NCBI GenBank assembly: GCA_903772945.1
Contig: CAICTM010000104.1
Location: forward strand, 56,160-120,159
Direction of reading: 5' to 3'
Source: Seminavis robusta
Taxonomy: Eukaryota > Bacillariophyta > Bacillariophyceae > Naviculales > Naviculaceae
DNA length: 64,000 nt
Position numbers and translations under genes: made by a program. The notes below the pieces were generated by a model. It saw only the letters and a list, made by a program, of their open reading frames with translations. It ran no database searches and was not told where the DNA came from. Of this stretch, positions 1 through 9,118 are shown piece by piece. Within the stretch, counting starts at the first letter, position 1, and every line of letters begins with the position of its first letter.

Positions 1-1599
1 CAACAATTGAGCGACAGGGGCCACAAGATCCCTGAAGTGGGCGAATGCAGTAGGCGCGGGCTTGAATTGTTGAAGAATACAGCCCAGCAAGCCATCGTAG
101 ACAAGGACTATACCACGGCAACTGAGATCATCACAAACCTGAGCGAACTGTCAGTTTCCGTTTCTGAGGCCAAGGTTTGTACCCTCGCCTGTCTTCACTC
201 CATCGTGGACCACGTCACAGATATGCGGCAAGCTGTCGAAAAGACAGTGGAAGAAATCTCCCATATAAGAGATCTGAAAGTGTTTGTTGCCATGCTTCTG
301 AAACTCAAGTCGCAAGTTGAGAAAGTGATAAAAACAGAGCCCTTGCGAAAGCTTTCTGTGCAAATTCACTACAAGAAGAACTTTCGAGGGAACGAAGATG
401 ATTCTGGTGACAACGTTCTCTTCGTACCGCAACTGTACACAAGCCAAGCGTTCTGCAGCGACCACATAGAGTTGCTAGCTGGAAACATACGAGTGAAGCT
501 GCCAGAATTTGATGTAAACGATGCTTGTATGGAGAGCCTCATCCGCAATCGAAAGGGAATTCTTTCTGTCATGATTCGGCTGAAGGCTGCACACAAGATC
601 CTTCATCCTTGTCCTGGAGGAGACAAAGCCTCAGAAGTGTACGCGGCGACGTTTGAACAGTTCTACGCTTTGATTGATACCGTTCTAGCAATCGCCGAAG
701 AATCCTTAAAGCCTCCCATTGACATGCGTCTATTTGAGCTTCAAGCTTGGTTTTTGTCCGTTCTCATCAAGGGATTCATCAAGGACAAGATCGACGTCGA
801 CAGCGAGGAGCGCAAACAAATGGAGGATCTTGAGAATCGACGAAAGATCTTGATGCTCCAATTCGAAGTTCAGATAACGGAGGCATTGGAAATTCTTGCG
901 GAGCCACAGTTTTTCGACGAATCAAAGCAAGAGGAGGAGGAAGCAACCGCCGTGTCAAGTCTTGCTCTTGTGAGATTTGAAGATCAAGTCATGGAGAAAG
1001 ACACTGCGGAAAGCGAAACAACCAGCGGCGCCGATGCCTTCATCAAAGACGGACACAAGAACAAGGGACTCACCGCGGCGGCTCTCCATCAAATTGACTT
1101 TGATTCATTTGTGGCTCCACGAGACGTGCTGCTGTCGTTGACAGAAAGACCTGAACTCTTCAAGATGATACTAAAACCCCTGTCGACAGACGATGTGGAC
1201 ACTACTGTCAAAGCGTTCGACAAGCAATTGGTAGAGTTTATCGGACAACTGGTGCTCTTTGGCGAAGGCGAATACAACAGACTGCTTGAGTTTGCCAAAT
1301 CCGGTGCCACTCTCACCGAAATATTAGAGCGTGCAAAGGTTCTACGTGACATAGCGGAGAAGATTGAGGTCCACATTGCCATTCCACGAGGTTGGGATCC
1401 TTACTGGGTAGGAGAAACAACCCTCCATCAACAACGGCTCCTGATTTTGAAGAAGCGAATCGAGTTGGCTACCGAAAAGCTGGAAGCAACCATCAAGACA
1501 GAAAGTGAAATAGGCTTTGGAGCATTTGTTTCAAATATGGCAAGTCCCTTCTTCTGCAACGGAAAATGGTACGAGGACGTGCCAACATCATTCTTATAA
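1..1599 (+). CDS. C-terminal part of a GTPase/helical-repeat family protein (5' cut by window edge)
   Basis: The frame is open from base 1 to the TAA at 1597-1599 and continues off the left edge, so no true start is visible. It begins inside one 44-residue-type helical repeat (key residues I-P-E-V/C/GLELL, then a D-Y-x-x-A hairpin). It then follows the C-terminal domain shared with the genes at 4812-8864 and 12114-22859: a Thr/Ser-x-x-F-C motif, NRKGILS, RLKAAHKIL, PGG, then a FELQAWFL/LIKGF block and a long helical tail. The P-loop GTPase domain expected upstream is outside the window. It converges on the LRR gene at 1775-3787, with 175 bp between the stops. Family membership is clear from self-comparison inside the window. 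Function is unknown; a scaffold or regulatory GTPase is inference from its paralogs. Confidence 0.85.
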   Translation, partial: QQLSDRGHKIPEVGECSRRGLELLKNTAQQAIVDKDYTTATEIITNLSELSVSVSEAKVCTLACLHSIVDHVTDMRQAVEKTVEEISHIRDLKVFVAMLLKLKSQVEKVIKTEPLRKLSVQIHYKKNFRGNEDDSGDNVLFVPQLYTSQAFCSDHIELLAGNIRVKLPEFDVNDACMESLIRNRKGILSVMIRLKAAHKILHPCPGGDKASEVYAATFEQFYALIDTVLAIAEESLKPPIDMRLFELQAWFLSVLIKGFIKDKIDVDSEERKQMEDLENRRKILMLQFEVQITEALEILAEPQFFDESKQEEEEATAVSSLALVRFEDQVMEKDTAESETTSGADAFIKDGHKNKGLTAAALHQIDFDSFVAPRDVLLSLTERPELFKMILKPLSTDDVDTTVKAFDKQLVEFIGQLVLFGEGEYNRLLEFAKSGATLTEILERAKVLRDIAEKIEVHIAIPRGWDPYWVGETTLHQQRLLILKKRIELATEKLEATIKTESEIGFGAFVSNMASPFFCNGKWYEDVPTSFL

Positions 1600-1774
1600 C
1601 ATATAGGTTGACACTAGAACAGTGTTGCTGCTTAGTTACTACGTACGCTGTATATCATACAAGGACTACACAATGAGCCCTTCGAGCTCCCACCCCCTCC
1701 CCTGTTTACATATGGAACACACACAAATCAGGGCGGCTTGACAGTGATCATGGTGCAGATCCAGCTCTTTTCTC

Positions 1775-3787
1775 TCATGCACTCTGCTGGCAGCTGCACC
1801 CACAACCACGCAGTGAATCTGTGCAGTCAAATAACAAGAAGCAATCAAACATCTGTTGCCAGTAGGAATCCATAAATTGACAAGAGCTGTTCTGCAAAAA
1901 GCAAAGCTCTGCTGGCACAGCCCCCATCAGATTCAGGCTCCCAGTCAGATTGAGCTCTCCCAGTCCAGCAGTTAGAAGACCAAACTCTTGTGGAATTTCT
2001 CCACTCAGCAGTGGCAGATTGGACAAATCCAGAGTCTGCACATTGGTCAATTGTGCCAGCTCACTAGGTATGGTCCCACTAAAAGAGTTTCCACCAAGTG
2101 ACAGCTCAATCAAGCTGGTCAGCAACCCCAGCCACTTTGGAATCCCGCCAGTGAGCTCATTTCCTGATAGGGTGAGATTTTTCAGATTTGTCAAGAGGGC
2201 CAGCTGTGTGGGGATTGTTCCAGTGAGTGCATTGAAATGCAAGTTCAGATGTGTCAATTGAGTCATCAGGCCAAGCCATGATGGAACGGTCCCTGTCAGA
2301 TCATTATTGTCTAAACGTAGACTTGCAAGTTCTGAAAGAGATGCCAGCTCCTTGGGAATGCTGCCATCAAGTCTGTTGGCTCTCAACCAAAGGCCAGTCA
2401 AATTAGACAGAAGCCCCAGGTGAGTGGGAATGCTTCCAGTAAGGGCATTTGTGTGGAGGGACAGCGCTTCCAGATTCCTCAAGAGTGCAATTTGTGAGGG
2501 TATTTTCCCAGATAGCTGGTTTTCATGCAGCCGAAGCCGCGTCAAGCTGGACATCTTGTAGAGCTCTGGTGGCAGAAAAGTGGCCAGATTCCCATGTATT
2601 CCCGAATATGCCAATAAAAGAGTCTCTAAGGAGGTCAAAAGCCCTATTTCTTCAGGAATAGAAGGAGTATGGTTGGCAAGATGCAAATCTGAAAGAAAGA
2701 TGGTGGTGAATTCTCCGTGGCCATTGCATGGCACATATATTGCTGGTAGAGTAGATGATTCAGAGTAAGCATCAAACTGAAAGTTCCCAAAAATGCTGGA
2801 GAACCAGTAGCATTCTTCAGGGAGTTCATAACCAAACTGATCATAGATCAGAAAGTTATCCCTAATCTCTTTGCGCCAATGGGCCCCCTCCATTGCATAA
2901 TAGAATGATGCCAATGCAAACAGCTGCTTCTTTCTCCAATTTTCCAGACCTGTGATGTTGGGATATTGCAAAAGCCAATCATAAGCCTGTTGCTGTGGAG
3001 TGTTGAATATATGGACATTCTCAATACTTGTTTTGGGTAGATCTAGCAAGAGCAAATCCAAGGCTCCAGTTGGAGCAGGCGTGCCGGGAGATGATGGGCC
3101 CTCTGAGGGTGCCGCTGATGGAGTAATTGTTGCAGTAGAAACTTGCTCGCTGTCTCCCTTGATCAGTGTCAAAGGGATGGCAATGGCTACAATCAAGAGT
3201 GGCACAAAGCAAAGTACCAGAAGTAGATGATTTGCTGGATAGGTCTTTGGTGATCCCACACGTTCCCACTGTGGTTCTGCCCTTGCTAGCACCACTTCCT
3301 GCACTGGATTTGCCACGGCAAGATTGCTTGTCCTTTGGCCCTCCTCCAATGCACTAGATGCCAAGGTGTGTGGTTGTGGGGGTCTAGAGGGGAAGATTCC
3401 TGCCACTGCGTGCGCCCCAGGAAGAGATTGAGGGCTTGGCGAGCCAAGAGTTGATGCTCTCCCCAAGGCTAACCCTTCTTCAAGATTTGTCAACACTGGG
3501 TGAGCAGTTGGTTTTGTCTTTGGAGGATCTGTCTCCATTTCATGACGTTGTGGAGAGCTATCATTTAAGTTGTCAAGGTCCTCGGCGTGCTTAAGGATTA
3601 CTGATCTTGAATCTTTACGATGATCCTCAGTGACCAGACTGTCGCCGTTTGTCACCATAAGAGGCTCTATCATCACAGCCACTGATGATTCTTTTTTCAA
3701 ACTCTTGGAAGCAGCCTTAGCGGTTGCTTCATAGCGCCCCGTTGTTGCCTGTCCTGCACGGACTTTCTCAGTGTGGGTTGAAGACAT
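1775..3787 (-). CDS. LRR transmembrane protein without kinase (LRR1)
   Basis: 670 aa from the first ATG in frame (3785-3787); the four codons above it begin with TTG. Residues 1-185 are a hydrophilic, probably cytosolic, Ser/Pro-rich region. Residues about 188-209 form one membrane helix (LLLVLCFVPLLIVAIAIPL). The rest should be extracellular: an N-terminal cap with WLLQYP, WRKKQLFALASFYYA and several Cys; then about ten 24-residue plant-type LRRs (NxLTGxIPxxLxxLxxL); then a Cys-rich cap ending CGCSC. There is no kinase or other catalytic domain. Architecture and both caps match the gene at 9119-11359, so the two are paralogs. It is convergent with the GTPase-family gene ending at 1599. The likely role is cell-surface ligand binding or adhesion (inference). 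Confidence 0.9.
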   Translation of the reverse strand: MSSTHTEKVRAGQATTGRYEATAKAASKSLKKESSVAVMIEPLMVTNGDSLVTEDHRKDSRSVILKHAEDLDNLNDSSPQRHEMETDPPKTKPTAHPVLTNLEEGLALGRASTLGSPSPQSLPGAHAVAGIFPSRPPQPHTLASSALEEGQRTSNLAVANPVQEVVLARAEPQWERVGSPKTYPANHLLLVLCFVPLLIVAIAIPLTLIKGDSEQVSTATITPSAAPSEGPSSPGTPAPTGALDLLLLDLPKTSIENVHIFNTPQQQAYDWLLQYPNITGLENWRKKQLFALASFYYAMEGAHWRKEIRDNFLIYDQFGYELPEECYWFSSIFGNFQFDAYSESSTLPAIYVPCNGHGEFTTIFLSDLHLANHTPSIPEEIGLLTSLETLLLAYSGIHGNLATFLPPELYKMSSLTRLRLHENQLSGKIPSQIALLRNLEALSLHTNALTGSIPTHLGLLSNLTGLWLRANRLDGSIPKELASLSELASLRLDNNDLTGTVPSWLGLMTQLTHLNLHFNALTGTIPTQLALLTNLKNLTLSGNELTGGIPKWLGLLTSLIELSLGGNSFSGTIPSELAQLTNVQTLDLSNLPLLSGEIPQEFGLLTAGLGELNLTGSLNLMGAVPAELCFLQNSSCQFMDSYWQQMFDCFLLFDCTDSLRGCGCSCQQSA

Positions 3788-4811
3788 CTCTCGACTCAAA
3801 TAGGTTTGGTATGCGGTTAAGCCGTCTTTCGTATCGAGAATATGTGGACCCTGCCCCTGCAGCAGTTATATGAGATTGGGAGTTACTATGGATTAGAGAG
3901 AGCTAAGATGAGGATGGGGACAGAGCTCGAGGGGAGGGCACGATGCAGTTAAAAGTACGGGTAGCCTCGAGTGCAACAACGTGACTGCTTCCAACATCCC
4001 CACAGGAACATCCTCAGTGGGGCTTGCGGCCTCGTTGCCGCTTGCTTGTGTACCAGTTGGCCGTAGTACACGGGGTCTTCCTCGAAGGATGTCGATGCCA
4101 AAACAGGTGGCAACATATCGCATGCTTCCGATCTCCACAGAGGAACCATCGTCAAGGTTTCTTACAACTTGCGAAGTTGGTGTGAGAACGGTTGCAGAAA
4201 GCTTTGGTTCTCAACGTGACGCGTGTGGGCAAGGAAAGATTGCTTAGGGTTAAGGCTTTCTTTCATTCTGCTCTGCGCGTGGGGGCTGTACGGCTGTACT
4301 GGTACCATCCGCATTCCGCAGTTCAACTCCCGAAGCACGACATCCTCCTGTTGTTGTGTCTAAAAAGTGAGATAGCACTTCCAATGACAGCGAAGAAGAG
4401 GACCATGAGCCGCTTCAATTCAATGCAATTCAAGGCAACAGACGTTTCTGCTCAAGCGCGCAACAGGGCTACACGATGACAGGAACACTCAGTGTTCTCA
4501 TATCTACGAAAGACTACTAGTATGCATGGAGATTGGACATCGCGCACCTTGATCCAAAAAATGACCTTTGAATTTGGTGATTAGAGCGTTCATCGCAATC
4601 TCCTTTAGGCAGAAGTGACATCGCCCAGAGCTCTCGATTCCGTTGCAGTTTAAATGCTCTACGGTGATTAGGTGATAAACGGACGCCGAGGATGCGTTGG
4701 TAATTAAGTGATTGTTCGTACCAAAGCGTTCGGACTCTGCCTCCAGGGGATTGTCATAGACCCAAGCAACTCAAATCGAATAGAAGACAACCCAATAGAC
4801 AGACGAGCACC
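3788..4811. promoter_or_regulatory. Intergenic region between divergent LRR1 and GTPase genes
   Basis: About 1 kb separates two divergent ATGs and must hold both promoters. Only short overlapping frames occur, with no domain signal. A run of ATTCAATTCAATGCAATTCA-like pentamer repeats lies near 4417-4437. No clear core promoter element was recognised. Confidence 0.4.
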
Positions 4812-7800
4812 ATGAGCAAGAGTGATCCCACAGACCTTGCGGAAGCAAAGGAGCTTATCAAGAAGCTCTCCAAGCTTCGCACCAAACCAATCAAAGTCTA
4901 TAACGTAGGGACCACCATGACAGCCGAGGAGTCAGTCAACCAACAAAACAAACATAGCGACAAGAGTGTGAAGAGTTCGAGAAGCATCAAGTCGCTCAAG
5001 AGCATCAAGAGTGCTCCTGGCCATATATCAGGTGGTTCTAGGACGACAAGTAAGGCCAGCTCCGGAAGGAAAAGCTATCAAGGCAATAACACCAACAACA
5101 AGAAGAAACCCCCGCCTGCCAGGAGGGACGACATTCCCTCGGTTAGTAAAGAACGCACGAATGCTGCTGCTGCCTCGAACGGTCGAGACATTGCGTCTTA
5201 TTTAGAAAAGATGACAAACACGTCCGAGGTTAGCACTGCCTCGCTAGACTACAACTACGAAAAGGATGGGCTGCAGATCAAGCAGTTGCCCTGGACTCAG
5301 CAGGACACCATTCAAGTCATTCAGCAATTGACATTTCTGCAAGAGGAGCTTCTGGGAAAAGGAACGGGGGCCTTCAATGAAAATGTGGCCTTGTGGAAGG
5401 AAGGAGTGGAAGATTTAGATTTCAAAATACGCAAAGCCTTGGGAGGTGGCAACACCAACAACGCCGCCGCCTGTTCAGGGACTATGGACCGCGAAGACCC
5501 ACTCCTTCAACGACTCCTGTCCACGATGCGTGGCATTAACGTGGTAGACATGCCCAGGCTTTCAACGCTGATGAAAGCCAACCAGAAGGCAGGAGATGTG
5601 ATTGAGGGCAAGGACGTGATTATCTTGTGTGGTGAAACGGGATCTGGGAAAACCACGACATTGCAATTCCTTCTGGGTACCACCTTTGATGAGATTGAAA
5701 TCGACGGTTTTCTGCACTATGGACCGACAACCTTTGTTGACCCCAATCATGCAGACTTCAAGACTTCGTACAGTCGGGAACCCACTACTCGAAATCTTCA
5801 GGCGGCAGCTGTCAAGATGAACGAAGGCGATGAGGAAGACGGTCAGCAAGAGATTGCGGTTTGCGACGTTCCAAGCTACGACGTGACCAAGTGCCTCGAA
5901 GAAGACATTGCCCTTGGAATAGGAATGGTCCAAGCTCTACAACGGGCCAAATCGGTTCGACCTGTCGTGGTGTTGAGTCGAGATGGTATGGGCAATCGCT
6001 TCGGCAACCTCTGTGATACCATGAGGATTGTCATGCGTCTCTGCAATGTCACCGAGAACGAAGATTGGAAACCTTTCCACTATGTCTTTACCAAGTATGA
6101 TGAGAAACATCGAGAGTTGCTTCACAAACAGTTCGTGGCGTTGCGACGAAATCCTCCCAAGATTGGTCAAGGACATTTGCAGGAACTGTTTGAAGCCTTC
6201 GTCGGTGATATTGCAGAGAAGACTTCCGTGGAGGCCACGGTAATCCGCCCCATGGAGGACCACCCAGCAAACGTCTTGCCTGTGCTCGCCGGAGACGATC
6301 CTTCTTGCAAGGTGAATCCGCTGGAGTTTTGTGCAAACTTTGCCTCAGACTTCTCTGTCAAGCAACTGCAACTTCAAATGCAGGTCCATCTCAACGACTT
6401 CCATGGTCATTTGCTGGAAGAGAACTACTACTCTGCAATTAGGGCTATGGAGGGAATCAAGGTGTTGGCTGACATGTTCCCTGATATGCAGGGATACATC
6501 TTGCAAGCCAAAGAAGCCTTTGTGCAGCAAGTGGCGCTGATCTGGGTCCTTGTAGTTCGAAGCATCGGAAAACAAGACTACCACACTGCTCTCTATCGCA
6601 TGGAGCAGCTTAGCTCCATGGCCAAGGACTTTCCTGATGCTGTTGAGTGCTCAGAGCTTGGACGTGAAATGCTGTCGCAAAGCATCGTGGAACCAATCAC
6701 CGAGAAGGCCTACGGGAAGTCGATTCACAGGATGAAACTATTGGGAAAAGTGCGAAAGCGTTTCCCCGAGGCTGTCGAGAGCATAGAACTTGGATTGGAA
6801 GCATTGCGAGACACGCTTAACGCTCTGGTGGAAGAAAGAGATTTTGATACTGCCATTGACCTCATCACGCAACTCGGGCGAGCAGAACCTGACATTCCCG
6901 AAGGCTTCTCTGTCGCACAACATGGACTGCACCTGGTTCGTGAAAGTTTGATGGGTATCGTCGAAGAAGAAAACTACGAGGATGGCATGAAGCTCACAAT
7001 GCGAGTGAGCGAGCTAGGGCGAGACTTTGCAGAGGCCAACGGCTATGTCAGAAAGATCTTGAAGATCATTCGGAAGCGCATCGACCAGTCCATCCAGCTG
7101 GGGGACTATGTCAAAGCAGGCTTCCTCTTGCGACATCTCTGTGAACTCGGGAAGGAGCTTTATGACGGATCTGAGTACGTTGAATACGCATTTGATACGG
7201 CAGCCCAGCATGTCTGCGAACTGCGGATGGAGGTTGTCAATGCTTTTGAAACGCTTCTCAAGGTCAAGGACCAAAAGAAGTACCTGCAACTCTTGGAGTA
7301 TGCTTCCGCTTCCATGTCCAATCTGATGAAGTCAGAACCCATGAGGCTCGTATGCACCGAGTTCTACACTACTCGTGGCAACGTTCCGCGGGACAACGAC
7401 GGCTACAAGCCCAACTACCTAGTCATCTTGTGCACTCCGAAAGACTGTACAAGCGAGGCCTTCTGTGTTGCACAGGTCCGGCATTTGGTTGAAAGCGTCT
7501 CGACAGAGCTCGACATGTTCGAGAGTGAAAACACTAGCATGGAATATCTTATGGCGAATCGCAAGTCTCTGTTGTCAATTCTCCTTCGTCTCCGTGCCGC
7601 CAATCGAGTCTTTCAGGATGGACCCGGTGGGACCATGGCAAATGGGCTGTACGAAAAGGCCTTTGTAAAGTTCCAGGCTCTCATTGAAGGAATTATTAAG
7701 CTGTCGGAAGAAAGCTTTGCTTCGTCCATGGAAATGAAGGAGTTTGAGTTCCAAGCGTGGTTCCTCGCTTTTCTGATCCAAGGCTTCACCCGAGACAGCC

Positions 7801-8864
7801 GCAGTGATGATACATCTGTTGACCTCCAAGCCATGGACAAGCTGGATCACCGCCGCGTGACCCTGATGCTTCGTTTCGAAAACGAGATATCAGAGACAAT
7901 GGACTTGCTCACGAACTACAAGTTCCCTGATTTTAAGCCTGCTTCAGGAGGCCCTCCAGACTTCTTGGCATACTTTCAAGATATCAAACTTGGCGATTTG
8001 GAAGCCCCGCGACAGCTGCTTTTGTCGCTAGGCCAGGCACAACAATTATGCAAGATGATGGCTACCGTGCTATCCTGTGAAGATGCACAGAAAGCTGTCC
8101 ATGCCCTCGACAAAACGGTGGTCCAACTGTTCCAGCACATCGTCGAGAGCCTGGAAGAATCGTATGGACAATTGGTCCATGACATCAAGGAGCAACGAGT
8201 GCAATACACGACAGCGGTTCGTGACGCCAAGATTTTGAGCCAATCGATCGACGCGACGATTCGACCTGAGATCTGTGCGGTCCAGAACTGGTCGGATGAC
8301 ACGTTCCCAGGGCTCGGGCCTATCTTTCTGCGATTGGCCGAAATCGAGCTTACGTTGGGCAAATTGACGATTAAGCTGGAAGAGAAAATCCAAGAAGAGG
8401 CAGACATTAGCCCCGTGGCATTTATCTACTCTCTCTTCTCCGGCAGGTCAAGTAATGGAGAAGGAGGGCCCCTCGGCTGTTCATGTTTGGGAGGCGACGG
8501 TGAAGACTTCTTCATGTCGACTTTGCCGGAGCTGCCACCGGCCAAGGGACCGAGTGACACACATACCACAAGTGGCACGCACACCACAGCAGTAGAAGAG
8601 GATCACACTGTATCCACAGCCAGCGTTCAACACACCACAGACGGTAGCCCCTCCGTGACAGAATCTGCGATGGAAACCACCTCTTACTACACAAAGAGCA
8701 CAGGCATGGCTACGGGCATCGATCCAGCGGCGCCGAGCTCTGTCATTGGTCACGCTGATATCGAAGCAACTAATACCGGCAGGGTCGGTACGTATGTTGT
8801 CCCGGAGCAAACGGACTTGGAAAGGGAGCTGATTATACCCACACGATCCCCAGTAGACTGTTGA
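4812..8864 (+). CDS. P-loop GTPase with helical-repeat solenoid, 1350 aa
   Basis: The start ATG at 4812 follows a purine-rich leader and gives 1350 aa in one exon. Residues 1-170 are low complexity (Ser/Lys repeats). A P-loop GETGSGKTT (Lys280) opens a GTPase-like domain of the AIG1/TRAFAC type. The G3 position reads D352-V-P-S rather than DxxG, and the G4-like motif is TKYD (427-430). From about residue 515 to 825 there are roughly seven degenerate 44-residue helical repeats (pattern: E-x-D/N-Y/F-x-x-A-x-x-x-M-x-x-L then F/L-P-E/D-A). The family C-terminal domain follows (SEAFC, NRKSLLS, RLRAANRVF, PGG, FEFQAWFLAFLIQGF). The tail past residue about 1230 is Thr/Ser-rich. It converges on the LRR gene at 9119-11359. 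Cellular role unknown; no membrane segment seen. Confidence 0.9.
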   Translation: MSKSDPTDLAEAKELIKKLSKLRTKPIKVYNVGTTMTAEESVNQQNKHSDKSVKSSRSIKSLKSIKSAPGHISGGSRTTSKASSGRKSYQGNNTNNKKKPPPARRDDIPSVSKERTNAAAASNGRDIASYLEKMTNTSEVSTASLDYNYEKDGLQIKQLPWTQQDTIQVIQQLTFLQEELLGKGTGAFNENVALWKEGVEDLDFKIRKALGGGNTNNAAACSGTMDREDPLLQRLLSTMRGINVVDMPRLSTLMKANQKAGDVIEGKDVIILCGETGSGKTTTLQFLLGTTFDEIEIDGFLHYGPTTFVDPNHADFKTSYSREPTTRNLQAAAVKMNEGDEEDGQQEIAVCDVPSYDVTKCLEEDIALGIGMVQALQRAKSVRPVVVLSRDGMGNRFGNLCDTMRIVMRLCNVTENEDWKPFHYVFTKYDEKHRELLHKQFVALRRNPPKIGQGHLQELFEAFVGDIAEKTSVEATVIRPMEDHPANVLPVLAGDDPSCKVNPLEFCANFASDFSVKQLQLQMQVHLNDFHGHLLEENYYSAIRAMEGIKVLADMFPDMQGYILQAKEAFVQQVALIWVLVVRSIGKQDYHTALYRMEQLSSMAKDFPDAVECSELGREMLSQSIVEPITEKAYGKSIHRMKLLGKVRKRFPEAVESIELGLEALRDTLNALVEERDFDTAIDLITQLGRAEPDIPEGFSVAQHGLHLVRESLMGIVEEENYEDGMKLTMRVSELGRDFAEANGYVRKILKIIRKRIDQSIQLGDYVKAGFLLRHLCELGKELYDGSEYVEYAFDTAAQHVCELRMEVVNAFETLLKVKDQKKYLQLLEYASASMSNLMKSEPMRLVCTEFYTTRGNVPRDNDGYKPNYLVILCTPKDCTSEAFCVAQVRHLVESVSTELDMFESENTSMEYLMANRKSLLSILLRLRAANRVFQDGPGGTMANGLYEKAFVKFQALIEGIIKLSEESFASSMEMKEFEFQAWFLAFLIQGFTRDSRSDDTSVDLQAMDKLDHRRVTLMLRFENEISETMDLLTNYKFPDFKPASGGPPDFLAYFQDIKLGDLEAPRQLLLSLGQAQQLCKMMATVLSCEDAQKAVHALDKTVVQLFQHIVESLEESYGQLVHDIKEQRVQYTTAVRDAKILSQSIDATIRPEICAVQNWSDDTFPGLGPIFLRLAEIELTLGKLTIKLEEKIQEEADISPVAFIYSLFSGRSSNGEGGPLGCSCLGGDGEDFFMSTLPELPPAKGPSDTHTTSGTHTTAVEEDHTVSTASVQHTTDGSPSVTESAMETTSYYTKSTGMATGIDPAAPSSVIGHADIEATNTGRVGTYVVPEQTDLERELIIPTRSPVDC

Positions 8865-9118
8865 TGACTTCCGCCGTCGTATCCAAGAAGGTTGACTATT
8901 ACTGTGGTAGTTGGCAGACGGCAGAAAGTTTCCCGGCAATGTCAGTGCAAAGTCTGATTCTTTTGAAGCATCGAAATCTGTGTGAATGTACAAGCACACA
9001 CAATTGTAGAACAAGTAACCCACTGCACGTAGATTTTAAAACTTGCTAAAGTTAGCTCCCAGAGCATCTTTGATTTCTGTTTTTGCTAGCTAGCACATTC
9101 GAATTGTTCTAGTTTTGC

